Assembly (NCBI RefSeq): GCF_016466415.2
Contig: NZ_CP066771.1
Span: 2,356,001 to 2,420,000, forward strand
Direction: 5' to 3'
Source: Ralstonia pickettii
GTDB taxonomy: Bacteria; Pseudomonadota; Gammaproteobacteria; Burkholderiales; Burkholderiaceae
Length of the DNA stretch: 64,000 nucleotides
Made by a program: the position numbers and the translations under genes. Positions 56,159 to 63,759 of this stretch are shown piece by piece (positions within the stretch are counted from its first letter, which is position 1; each line of letters begins with the position of its first letter). Under the pieces are notes generated by a model, which worked only from the letters and a program-made list of their open reading frames with translations, did no database searches and had not been told where the DNA came from.

Positions 56159-56707
56159 ATGTACCGCCATATCTTTGCGTGCCCGCTCGGCGATCTGCTC
56201 TTGACCGCCACCGAGACTCACCTGACCGGCGCATTCTTTCCCGGCCAGAAAACGATTCCAATGAGCGTCGCGCGGATGTCGCCGGGCGCGGACATCCCGA
56301 TCATCCGCGAGGCGCAGGCACAGTTCACGGCGTACTTTGCCGGCAAGCTGCACGACTTCGCTCTGCCGATGGCGCCTGAGGGCACGCCGTTCCAGCAAGA
56401 CGTCTGGCACCTGCTGTGCGACATCGCATTCGGCAATCGCACCACCTACGGCCAGATCACCGCGCACCTCGGACTTTCCCGCGAGCATGCGCGCGCGGTC
56501 GGCACCGCCGTGGGCCGCAACCCGATCTCGATTGCCATCCCGTGCCACCGCGTGGTCGGCGCGGACGGCGCGCTCACAGGCTATGCCGGCGGGTTGCCCC
56601 GCAAGGCCGCGCTGCTGCGGATGGAAGGGCACCCCGCGCAGGTTGGCGAACGCCTGCCCATGCCCGGCGACGGCCGGCAAGGCTTGCTGGCGTTGCTGCC
56701 TGCATAA
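56159..56707 (+). CDS. ogt: Methylated-DNA-protein-cysteine S-methyltransferase
   Basis: A 182-residue DNA repair protein that takes the methyl from O6-methylguanine onto its own Cys. The acceptor is in AIPCHRVVGADG (Cys129), preceded by FQQDVWHLLCDIAFGNRTTYGQI, the helix-turn-helix. It carries out the function that E. coli Ada has in its C-terminal half, here split off and encoded just after the Ada-AlkA fusion. ATG 56159 (MYRHIFACPLGDLLL). Confidence 0.94.
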   Translation: MYRHIFACPLGDLLLTATETHLTGAFFPGQKTIPMSVARMSPGADIPIIREAQAQFTAYFAGKLHDFALPMAPEGTPFQQDVWHLLCDIAFGNRTTYGQITAHLGLSREHARAVGTAVGRNPISIAIPCHRVVGADGALTGYAGGLPRKAALLRMEGHPAQVGERLPMPGDGRQGLLALLPA

Positions 56708-56765
56708 AAACCCAATCGCGCGGACAATGCGCGCACAACATCCCAACAACGATAACGAGACCCCC

Positions 56766-57698
56766 ATGCGCCGCTCCGATGTGCTTGAACTCCTCACCCT
56801 CGCTGCCCTGTGGGGCGGCTCTTTCCTGTTCATGCGCGTTGCCGCGCCGCCCTTCGGACCGGTTGCATTGATCGCGTTGCGGGTGGCCATTGCCTCGTGC
56901 TTCCTCGTTCCGACGCTGGCCTTGCGCGGCGGCATGGGCGCACTGCGCACGCACTGGCCGCATCTGCTGGCGGTGGGCGTGCTGAATTCGGCCATCCCGT
57001 TCTGCCTGTTCGCCTATGCCGAACTGACACTCACGGCGGGGTTCACCTCGGTGCTCAACGCCGCGGCCCCGCTGTTTGCCGCCATCGTCGCCTTCACTTG
57101 GCTAGGTGAGCGGATGTCCTCGCTGCGCGTGCTGGGATTGGCGATCGGCTTTGTCGGCGTGATCGTGCTGGTGGGCGGGTCGTCTGTCATCGACGCAAAG
57201 CAGGGCGGCGTGGCGGTGGCTGCAGCGCTGTCGGCCACCGTGCTGTACGGCGTGGCGAGCAGCTACACCAAGCGTTTCCTGACCGGCGTACCGCCGCTGG
57301 CCGTGGCGACCGGCAGCCAAGTGGCCGCCACCATCGTGCTTGCACCGCTGGCCTACTGGCTGTGGCCGGCGCAAACGCCCACCGGCGGCGTGTGGCTGCA
57401 CGTCATCGCCCTGGGTATTGCATGCACGGGCGTCGCCTACATCCTCTTCTTCCGCCTTGTTGCGCATGTGGGCCCGACGCGCGCGGTGTCGGTCACTTTC
57501 CTGATCCCGGTATTCGGTGTGCTGTGGGGCATCCTGTTCCTGGGCGAGCAACTGACGTTGAACATGGTGATTGGCTGCGCCGTGATCCTGCTGGGGACGT
57601 CGCTGTCGACCGGCGTGTTCGCACCCGGCAAAAAAGCAGCTGCAAATGGCACCACCCCAGCAAGCGATAAAGATTCGCTCTTGCGTTCGGGCCGCTGA
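56766..57698 (+). CDS. EamA-family (drug/metabolite) transporter
   Basis: A 310-residue membrane protein with ten hydrophobic segments in two EamA repeats, starting VLELLTLAALWGGSFLFMRVAAPPFGPVALIALRVAIA and with FLGEQLTLNMVIGCAVILLG at the second repeat end. It is probably an exporter of a metabolite. It starts 58 nt after ogt, possibly in the same transcript. Confidence 0.9.
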   Translation: MRRSDVLELLTLAALWGGSFLFMRVAAPPFGPVALIALRVAIASCFLVPTLALRGGMGALRTHWPHLLAVGVLNSAIPFCLFAYAELTLTAGFTSVLNAAAPLFAAIVAFTWLGERMSSLRVLGLAIGFVGVIVLVGGSSVIDAKQGGVAVAAALSATVLYGVASSYTKRFLTGVPPLAVATGSQVAATIVLAPLAYWLWPAQTPTGGVWLHVIALGIACTGVAYILFFRLVAHVGPTRAVSVTFLIPVFGVLWGILFLGEQLTLNMVIGCAVILLGTSLSTGVFAPGKKAAANGTTPASDKDSLLRSGR

Positions 57699-57986
57699 AT
57701 GGCCAATGAGCGCACCGGCTGTCCGGGGCGCAATAGCTTGTTCAAAGTCCACTTGGAGCCGACGCTTAATTGCTCGGCTAAATTCATGGGCAATGCCGTT
57801 ATTTCTTCTCTCCCCCGCGCGCATTGCGACGGACTTAATTCCGCCATTTGTAATGAATGCCACGCCACCGCCATCGCTCTGAAATTTATTCAATGGCCTG
57901 GGCATTGACTCCGCAGCGAGTATTAAAAAATCTGAAAAACTGAAGTAGATGCCTGAAACATCGACCAATGCGCACTCGATCTTAGC

Positions 57987-58031
57987 AATCCGATAATCCG
58001 ATTTGAGAAAATTGCATCATCGAAATCGGAT
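57987..58031. repeat. Tandem and inverted 8-9-bp repeats upstream of the HipA-like gene
   Basis: AATCCGAT occurs twice head-to-tail at 57987-57994 and 57995-58002, and ATCCGATTT (57996-58004) is matched by an inverted AAATCGGAT (58023-58031). They lie in the 500-nt AT-richer gap 57699-58198, about 170 nt upstream of the HipA-like start. The gap holds no gene I can support. The arrangement looks like an operator. Confidence 0.4.
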
Positions 58032-58198
58032 ATCTCCGCGCGATGCGAAGATTTTCTTTGTTATGCTCGCCCTCGGTCGATGAGGGGCGTGCAAGGGAAT
58101 GGCGCATTGACTGCAAAACCGTCAAATTCCCGATTGCCGGCGGGTTCTCCGCTGCACAGCCGACTACGCACGCTCCATCAAATACGTTGGATACGCGC

Positions 58199-59509
58199 AT
58201 GCTGGACGTCTACCTGAACAAGCATCTGATCGGTCAGCTATCGTGCGGCCGCAGCGGTTGGGCGTTCGAATACGATGCACGCTGGCAGACTTCTTCGCAG
58301 GGCTTCGATCTGAGCCCGCACCTGCCGCGCGACGCCGGCATGATCGCCGACACGGCAAAAGCCCAGCCGGTACGCCACTTCTTTGAATACCTGCTGCCGG
58401 AAGCGGCGCGCAGCACGCCCAAGGCGGCGGCCGCGGCGCTGGAACATCTCGCACAAGCAGCGCCGCATCTGGATGGCCCGCTGGCCCTGGTGCCCAGCGG
58501 CCTCAAGCCATGCAGCGGCCGCGCCGACGGGCTGTCCGAACGCGATCTGGTGCTGCAGTTCCAGCAAACCGTTGGGCGCCCGCCCCGCAGCACGCCGCTG
58601 CGCGCGGCGGAACCTCGCGCACGCTACGGCACCGATACCGCAGAAGCTGCGGAAGAAATCAGCCTCCCTTTCCTGGCCTCGAATGGTCTGCCCGTGTCGA
58701 TGTGGCTGGGCCGGTTTTCCGCGCCTGCCAATGCCGCGCAGTCGAGCCATTTTGTGCGGTTGGACTTTGGTGAAGGCGCGCACCTTCCGTACGCGACCAT
58801 CAATCACTGCTGGGCCACGCTGTTGGGCCGCAGCATCGGGCTGGACACGCCGTTCATCGGCCTGCGTCAGTTTCCGGAAACCGCCGCCGTGGTGCAACGC
58901 CTCGATCGCACCTTGCGCTGCAAGAGCGACGACACCGCGCTGGTGCAGGCCCGCTATGTCGTCTCGGCGGTGCAGTTGCTGGGGCTCTCGCCCAAGTATC
59001 GCTTCCTGCCGATCACCGTCGAGCAGGTCGCGCAATGCGCCAGTCTGTGCGCGGACCCGGCTTCCGCGACGGCCGCGCTGTTCCGTTGGATGGTGTTTTG
59101 CCTGTTGATCGGCGGACGCAACGCCTCGGCTGGCACGCTGCATTTCCACATCGGTGCGGACGGCATCCGCCTGGCGGCGCACGATCACCTGTTCTGTGCG
59201 GCGGTCTACGCCAACGAATGGAATGCCGATGAACTCTCGCCGGACGCGCAAGCCCGCTATGAGGCCATCGACCAAGACGCGCTGCTCGCCCTGGCCGATC
59301 ACCTCGGCTACGACGCCAGCCAGGCGCGCCGCGAGCTGCTGCGTCTGATCAGCATGCTGGCGCCGCAGTCGTCATTCGTGGCGACACATCTCTCGCAGGC
59401 GTTGGGACATTCACCGACGCGCGCAGCGGAGATCGACTTCCTCGCGCGCATCCATCGCCATGTGTCCGAGACGGCACGGCGGCTGGGCGGAAAGACAGCA
59501 GAAGTCTGA
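58199..59509 (+). CDS. HipA-like protein with degenerate kinase motifs (lone, no HipB)
   Basis: A 436-residue protein starting MLDVYLNKHLIGQLSCGRSG, the HipA N-terminal subdomain. The rest follows the HipA order: a substrate-binding sheet, AVVQRLDRTLRC (where HipA has RFDR), VVSAVQLLGLSPKYRF (HipA QALGL region), LFRWMVFCLLIGGRNASAGTLHF and HDHLFCAAVY. In active HipA the last two are NxDDHxKN and (Y/F)D, carrying the catalytic and Mg-binding Asp; here GGRNASAG lacks the Asp and the second site is H-D. The ATP-binding A-G-x-Q-x-K loop is also not seen. No HTH antitoxin gene is adjacent. Upstream codons to 58043 are less likely coding. Confidence 0.72.
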   Translation: MLDVYLNKHLIGQLSCGRSGWAFEYDARWQTSSQGFDLSPHLPRDAGMIADTAKAQPVRHFFEYLLPEAARSTPKAAAAALEHLAQAAPHLDGPLALVPSGLKPCSGRADGLSERDLVLQFQQTVGRPPRSTPLRAAEPRARYGTDTAEAAEEISLPFLASNGLPVSMWLGRFSAPANAAQSSHFVRLDFGEGAHLPYATINHCWATLLGRSIGLDTPFIGLRQFPETAAVVQRLDRTLRCKSDDTALVQARYVVSAVQLLGLSPKYRFLPITVEQVAQCASLCADPASATAALFRWMVFCLLIGGRNASAGTLHFHIGADGIRLAAHDHLFCAAVYANEWNADELSPDAQARYEAIDQDALLALADHLGYDASQARRELLRLISMLAPQSSFVATHLSQALGHSPTRAAEIDFLARIHRHVSETARRLGGKTAEV

Positions 59510-59537
59510 AACGCAAACGCGCGGCCACCGCAGGCGC

Positions 59538-59813
59538 TTAGAGCGCAGCCAGGCTGACCGAACCGTAGCGGGTGTAGCCGTGCGCGGCCAATGTATCCAT
59601 GGCCTCGGCTTCCGCTCGGGCGAACGTCAGCGCGAGCGTGTCGGGGCTCCCCGCCCCGCTGGCGAAGGCTTGGTAGGCCGCGAACGCTTCGCGCGGCGAC
59701 ACACCACTGCGTTCAAGCACCCGCTGCGCGGCTTCCAGCGCCGCACGAATCGCCGTCTCCCCGGGCGGGGCATCGCGAAACGCTAGCTGTAGACAGGACG
59801 TCGTCGGATTCAT
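59538..59813 (-). CDS. Small hypothetical protein
   Basis: A 91-residue ORF from ATG 59813 (MNPTTSCLQLAFRDAPPGET...), helical, Ala-rich, with no signal or membrane segment and no clear ribosome site. The frame is open 24 codons upstream. It converges on the HipA-like gene with 28 nt between stops. No family recognised. Confidence 0.5.
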   Translation of the reverse strand: MNPTTSCLQLAFRDAPPGETAIRAALEAAQRVLERSGVSPREAFAAYQAFASGAGSPDTLALTFARAEAEAMDTLAAHGYTRYGSVSLAAL

Positions 59814-60047
59814 CCGCGTTTCGATGTTCGATTCACTGAAACAGCACACCTGACCCAGTCTAGGAAAGCGCCTATCGAGTGCCAAGCGTGACGCTCATCC
59901 CTGAGCGCGCGTTTCCGTTTGCCGTCTGACCCGCAAGGACTGACTTGGGGATGCCCCCGGGTGCACATGCTCTGAATCACGTTGCATAATCGAATCAATT
60001 GACCAAGCAACGACTTTGTTGGCGCCACCACAACGACAGGAGACAAC

Positions 60048-61460
60048 ATGATCACGCCACCCATCCGTTTGAAACGTACTGCGCTCGCCTGGTTGCTGGC
60101 CGGTGCTGCCTTGCCGGCATTCGCACAGATTCCGTTCAGCCCCGGCGGTGCATCGTCCGCGCCAGCACAGGCTGCGCCCGCGGCGGGCGGGATCGACGTG
60201 GCGCAGATCAAGCCTGCGGTGGACGCGGCGGTCAATGCCGAATATGGGCAGCTCGACCTGCTCTACAAAGACATCCACGCGCACCCGGAACTGGCGTTTC
60301 AGGAAACGCGCACCGCTGCCAAGCTGGCCGAGCAGATGCGCAAGATCGGCTTTGACGTGACGGAGCATGTCGGCAAGACCGGCGTGGTGGCGGTCTATCG
60401 CAACGGGGCCGGCCCGACGATCCTGGTGCGCACCGAACTCGATGCGCTGCCGATGGAAGAGAAAACCGGCCTGCCCTACGCGAGCCACATCCACACGAAA
60501 TGGCGCGGCGAAGACGTGGGCGTCGCGCATAGCTGCGGGCACGACCTGCACATGGCGTCGTGGGTGGGCACGGCGAAGACGCTGGTGTCGCTCAAGGATC
60601 GCTGGCACGGGACGCTCGTGTTCGTCGCACAGCCTGCCGAAGAAACCGTATCGGGCGCACAGAGCATGATCGACGACGGCTTCTTCAAGCGCTTCCCCAA
60701 GCCCGACTATGCGTTTGCGCTGCACACGGGCCCGGGGCCGTACGGTTCGATCGTCTTCAACAGCGGCCCGGTCACCTCCAACTCGGACGGGTTGGAAATT
60801 ACGTTCAAAGGTCGTGGCGGGCACGGCTCCGCGCCTGACAAGACCATTGACCCGGTGATGATGGCGGCGCGCTTCGTGGTCGACCTGCAAAGCGTGATCA
60901 GCCGCGAGAAGGATCCGCAGGAATTTGGCGTGGTGAGCATCGGAGCCATCCAGGGCGGCAGCGCTGAGAACATCATCCCGGACAGCGTGCTGCTGCGCGG
61001 GACGATCCGTTCGTACAAGCCGGCGGTGCGCCAGAAGATGCTCGACGGTATCCGGCGCACGGCCAAGGCCGTCACCGAGATGTCGGGCGCGCCGGACGCC
61101 GATATCAAGATCACCGAAGGCGGCAAGGCGGTCAACAACGACCCGACCGTGGTCGCGCGCACCGAGGCGATGTTCAAAACCGCCTTCGGCAACGACCGCG
61201 TACTGCGCGTGCCGCCCATCACGGCCAGCGAAGATTTCTCGGCGTTTGTTGACGCGGGCATCCCGTCGATGTTCTTCTTCATCGGCGTGAACGATCCGCA
61301 GACATTCTTCGCCTCGCTCAAGCCGGGCGCCAAGCCGCTGCCGACCAATCATTCTCCGCTGTTCGCACCGGTGCCCGAACCGTCCATCAAGACGGGCGTG
61401 ACGGCGATGTCGCTGGCAGTGCTCAATGCACTGCAATGGAACAAGGCGTCGGGCCAGTAA
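60048..61460 (+). CDS. Exported M20-family amidohydrolase
   Basis: A 470-residue protein with a signal peptide (about residues 1-25, RTALAWLLAGAALPAFAQ). M20D metal-site segments are HPELAFQETRT, EEKTGLPYAS, HSCGHDLHMASW and QPAEETVSGAQSMIDDG, and the dimerisation domain has GRGGHGSAPDKTIDPV. Such enzymes cut N-acyl amino acids, hippurate or peptides. GACAGGAGA lies about 7 nt before the ATG. It is followed by a terminator hairpin and pheC. Confidence 0.9.
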   Translation: MITPPIRLKRTALAWLLAGAALPAFAQIPFSPGGASSAPAQAAPAAGGIDVAQIKPAVDAAVNAEYGQLDLLYKDIHAHPELAFQETRTAAKLAEQMRKIGFDVTEHVGKTGVVAVYRNGAGPTILVRTELDALPMEEKTGLPYASHIHTKWRGEDVGVAHSCGHDLHMASWVGTAKTLVSLKDRWHGTLVFVAQPAEETVSGAQSMIDDGFFKRFPKPDYAFALHTGPGPYGSIVFNSGPVTSNSDGLEITFKGRGGHGSAPDKTIDPVMMAARFVVDLQSVISREKDPQEFGVVSIGAIQGGSAENIIPDSVLLRGTIRSYKPAVRQKMLDGIRRTAKAVTEMSGAPDADIKITEGGKAVNNDPTVVARTEAMFKTAFGNDRVLRVPPITASEDFSAFVDAGIPSMFFFIGVNDPQTFFASLKPGAKPLPTNHSPLFAPVPEPSIKTGVTAMSLAVLNALQWNKASGQ

Positions 61461-61475
61461 GCCGGCGTTGAGATG

Positions 61476-61514
61476 GGCGCGGCCCGCCTGGTCTCCGGGC
61501 GGCCGCGCCTTTTT
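61476..61514 (+). terminator. Intrinsic terminator between the M20 hydrolase and pheC
   Basis: GGCGCGGCC (61476-61484) pairs with GGCCGCGCC (61501-61509), a perfect 9-bp GC-rich stem with a 16-nt loop, followed by TTTTT. It ends 22 nt before the pheC start and may act as an attenuator. Confidence 0.75.
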
Positions 61515-61535
61515 GATTTTTCAGGAGGGGTTTCC

Positions 61536-62351
61536 ATGTTCCACCGTTTCATCCGCACCAGCAGCGCCCTGCTGCTGTGCGCCTGTGCCGCGGCTCCCGC
61601 CCTGTCGCAAACCGCGCCAGCCACCAACCGTCTCGACGAAATCATCGCGCGCGGTACGCTCCGCGTCGGCACCACCGGCGACTACAAGCCGTTCACTTAC
61701 AAGAATCCTGCCGATGGCCGCTTTATCGGCCTGGATGTCGAGATGGGGGAACGTCTGGCCAAGGCACTCGGCGTGAAGCTGGAAATCGTTCCAACCACGT
61801 GGTCGACGCTGATGCAGGACTTTGCGGCTGACCGCTACGACATCGCCATGAGCGGGGTGTCGGTCACGCTGGAGCGGCAGAAGAAGGCGTTCTATTCGAT
61901 TCCGTATCAACGCGACGGCAAGACGCCGATCACGCGTTGCGAGAACCAGTCGAAATATCAGACGCTGGCGCAGATCGATCAGCCGAACGTGCGTGCCGTG
62001 GTCAACCCGGGCGGCACCAACGAGAAATTCGCGCGCGAACATCTGAAGCAGGCGCAGATTCGCGTGTATCCGGACAACGTGACCATCTTCAACGAGATCG
62101 TCGCCGGCCGCGCAGACCTGATGATGACTGACGCGGTCGAAACCAAGCTGCAGCAGAAGCTGCACCCGGAGCTGTGTGCCGTGCACCCGGAAGCGCCATT
62201 CGATTTTTCGGAGAAGGCCTACCTCCTGCCCCGCGACGTCGTGTTCAAGAACTTCGTCGACCAATGGCTGCGGCAGACGACCGAGAGCGGTGAATTCGCC
62301 AAGCGCTTTGATGCATGGCTGGCGTATCCGTGGAGTACACCGGCCAAGTAA
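61536..62351 (+). CDS. pheC: Periplasmic cyclohexadienyl dehydratase
   Basis: PheC converts arogenate to phenylalanine and prephenate to phenylpyruvate in the periplasm; it has a solute-binding-protein fold. The 271-residue protein has a signal peptide (about residues 1-22, ending ALSQ) and long stretches that I recognise from Pseudomonas PheC: RVGTTGDYKPFTYKN, SLMQDFAADRYDIAMSG-like segment, SIPYQRDGKTPIT, VNPGGTNEKFAREHLKQA and LMMTDAVETKLQQKLHPELC. GGAGGGG lies about 6 nt before the ATG 61536. Confidence 0.92.
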   Translation: MFHRFIRTSSALLLCACAAAPALSQTAPATNRLDEIIARGTLRVGTTGDYKPFTYKNPADGRFIGLDVEMGERLAKALGVKLEIVPTTWSTLMQDFAADRYDIAMSGVSVTLERQKKAFYSIPYQRDGKTPITRCENQSKYQTLAQIDQPNVRAVVNPGGTNEKFAREHLKQAQIRVYPDNVTIFNEIVAGRADLMMTDAVETKLQQKLHPELCAVHPEAPFDFSEKAYLLPRDVVFKNFVDQWLRQTTESGEFAKRFDAWLAYPWSTPAK

Positions 62352-62544
62352 GCGGCCTGAGCAGCGCTATGCGCGTGCGGTATGGCGCCCTCGCCGCACC
62401 GCCCATCAGCAGCCGAGGCACACGCCATTCAGCTGCGCGCCGTGGGGCCAGACCGTGCCGGACCAGACCGGCGCGGTCCTCACATACACCGCCGTGGCGG
62501 TCAGCGGACGGGTCCTGGCCGCCATGCTGGCGAAGCTGGCAAGC

Positions 62545-63351
62545 TCAGTGAAGACTGGTCCGATCGCCGTGTTGCAGAGCCAGCGCATCGCGCAGCAGTG
62601 CGTCGGTCATGTCACGCCCCAGGAGCGCCGGGTCGAAGCGCGCAGAAAAGCGCGTCGAGCATGACTCGACTTGCAGCACGACCTGGCCCGGCGGCAGCAG
62701 TTCAATGTCGACGTGGATGACCTCGTCGTCTTCGGTAAAGGAATGCAGCAGCGTCAGCGCACGGTAGCCGTCGGCGCGCTCTACGGCGGCCTCCGTCCAG
62801 GACGGCGCGAGTAGCGCACAGTTGACCAGCGTTTCGGGCTCGTCGGGGCGATACAGGTGCAGCCCCATCATCGTCGAAGCGGCATCGGCCACGCTGGACC
62901 ATTCTGCCGCCGGAATCAGGTCACCCAGCAGGCGGATGTCGTCGACAGCCGTATCGGTCTGCACAAAGGCGGCACCCAGGAAGAACGCGGTCTCGTCGCG
63001 GAAACCACCCGCCACTGTGTTGCGCCACAGGCGGTGGCTGCTCTTGCTGCCCAGCGCCACTTGCGACAGCACTTTGGCCGCGCGTGCACCGTCGGCGCCC
63101 GACCACTGCTCCACCGCGCCGTGCGAGAACAGGCGATCGGCCATCACCAAGCCCACGCCCTCGGGCAACACGCGCTCTTTCAGCCACCCAGCCAGCACGT
63201 GCACACCGCTGAACGGCATGTCCGGACGCCCGATCGCATGCGCGCGCACACGGCCGTTTTCCGGCACGTGGAACGGCATGGCAAACAGCCTCGCCTGATA
63301 AGCGACGCCGTCAATCAAAAAACGGGCGATGGACGCGGTGGTGATGGACAT
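62545..63351 (-). CDS. Hypothetical cytoplasmic protein
   Basis: A 268-residue protein (start MSITTASIARFLIDGVAYQA) of mixed alpha/beta character, without signal peptide or membrane helix. AGGAAGGTCACC precedes the ATG 63351, a good site, so this start is chosen over an open frame to 63495. Acidic clusters (SFTEDDEVIHVDIELLPPG) occur near the end. I do not recognise the family. Confidence 0.7.
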   Translation of the reverse strand: MSITTASIARFLIDGVAYQARLFAMPFHVPENGRVRAHAIGRPDMPFSGVHVLAGWLKERVLPEGVGLVMADRLFSHGAVEQWSGADGARAAKVLSQVALGSKSSHRLWRNTVAGGFRDETAFFLGAAFVQTDTAVDDIRLLGDLIPAAEWSSVADAASTMMGLHLYRPDEPETLVNCALLAPSWTEAAVERADGYRALTLLHSFTEDDEVIHVDIELLPPGQVVLQVESCSTRFSARFDPALLGRDMTDALLRDALALQHGDRTSLH

Positions 63352-63600
63352 GGTGACCTTCCTGCTGCAAGGGGCGGAAAACGCCGCCCGTACCTGCATC
63401 AACGACCATCCACGCCGAATGTTTAGCCGCCGCAAGGGGGGCTGACGGCAGGGGAATCCCCAAGGCTGTAACGCGACGCAACAATCCGCGCACATGAAGA
63501 CAGGAATTTTTTGCCGCCGCCGTCGTCAGACCTTCGCATTAAGGGTTATCCCGCATGCCATATTCCCGTGTCAATTCAATGACTTATGTGCAGATTGCGG

Positions 63601-63674
63601 TGCTCGAACAGTCACAATTGTTCTTGATTTTTGAACAAAGAGTTTAATAGAACTGCTTTTTTACTGTTCGAGCA
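63601..63674. repeat. Nested inverted repeats upstream of the tandem-repeat protein gene
   Basis: TGCTCGAACAG (63601-63611) and CTGTTCGAGCA (63664-63674) are a perfect 11-bp inverted repeat 52 nt apart. Between them TTGTTC (63618-63623) and GAACAA (63633-63638) form a second inverted repeat in AT-rich DNA. The 408-nt gap 63352-63759 holds no gene; this is its main feature, 85-160 nt before the next ATG. Confidence 0.55.
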
Positions 63675-63759
63675 ACGACTAAGCTTATGCCATCGCGTTA
63701 CCGCACCGCAGCGAAAACTGCCCTGCGGCAATGCTCACCCCCCTGTTGTGGAGTCCATC

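Noticed and set aside
58098-58140. ACTGCAAAACC segment that looks like a tRNA-Cys anticodon arm
   Set aside because: Acceptor, D and T arms do not form around it.
57982-58200. 72-codon minus-strand ORF that might have been a HipB antitoxin
   Set aside because: It has no helix-turn-helix pattern, wrong strand for an operon, and contains the repeat region.
62382-62720. 112-codon ORF after pheC
   Set aside because: It overlaps the end of a better-supported minus-strand gene and has no ribosome site.
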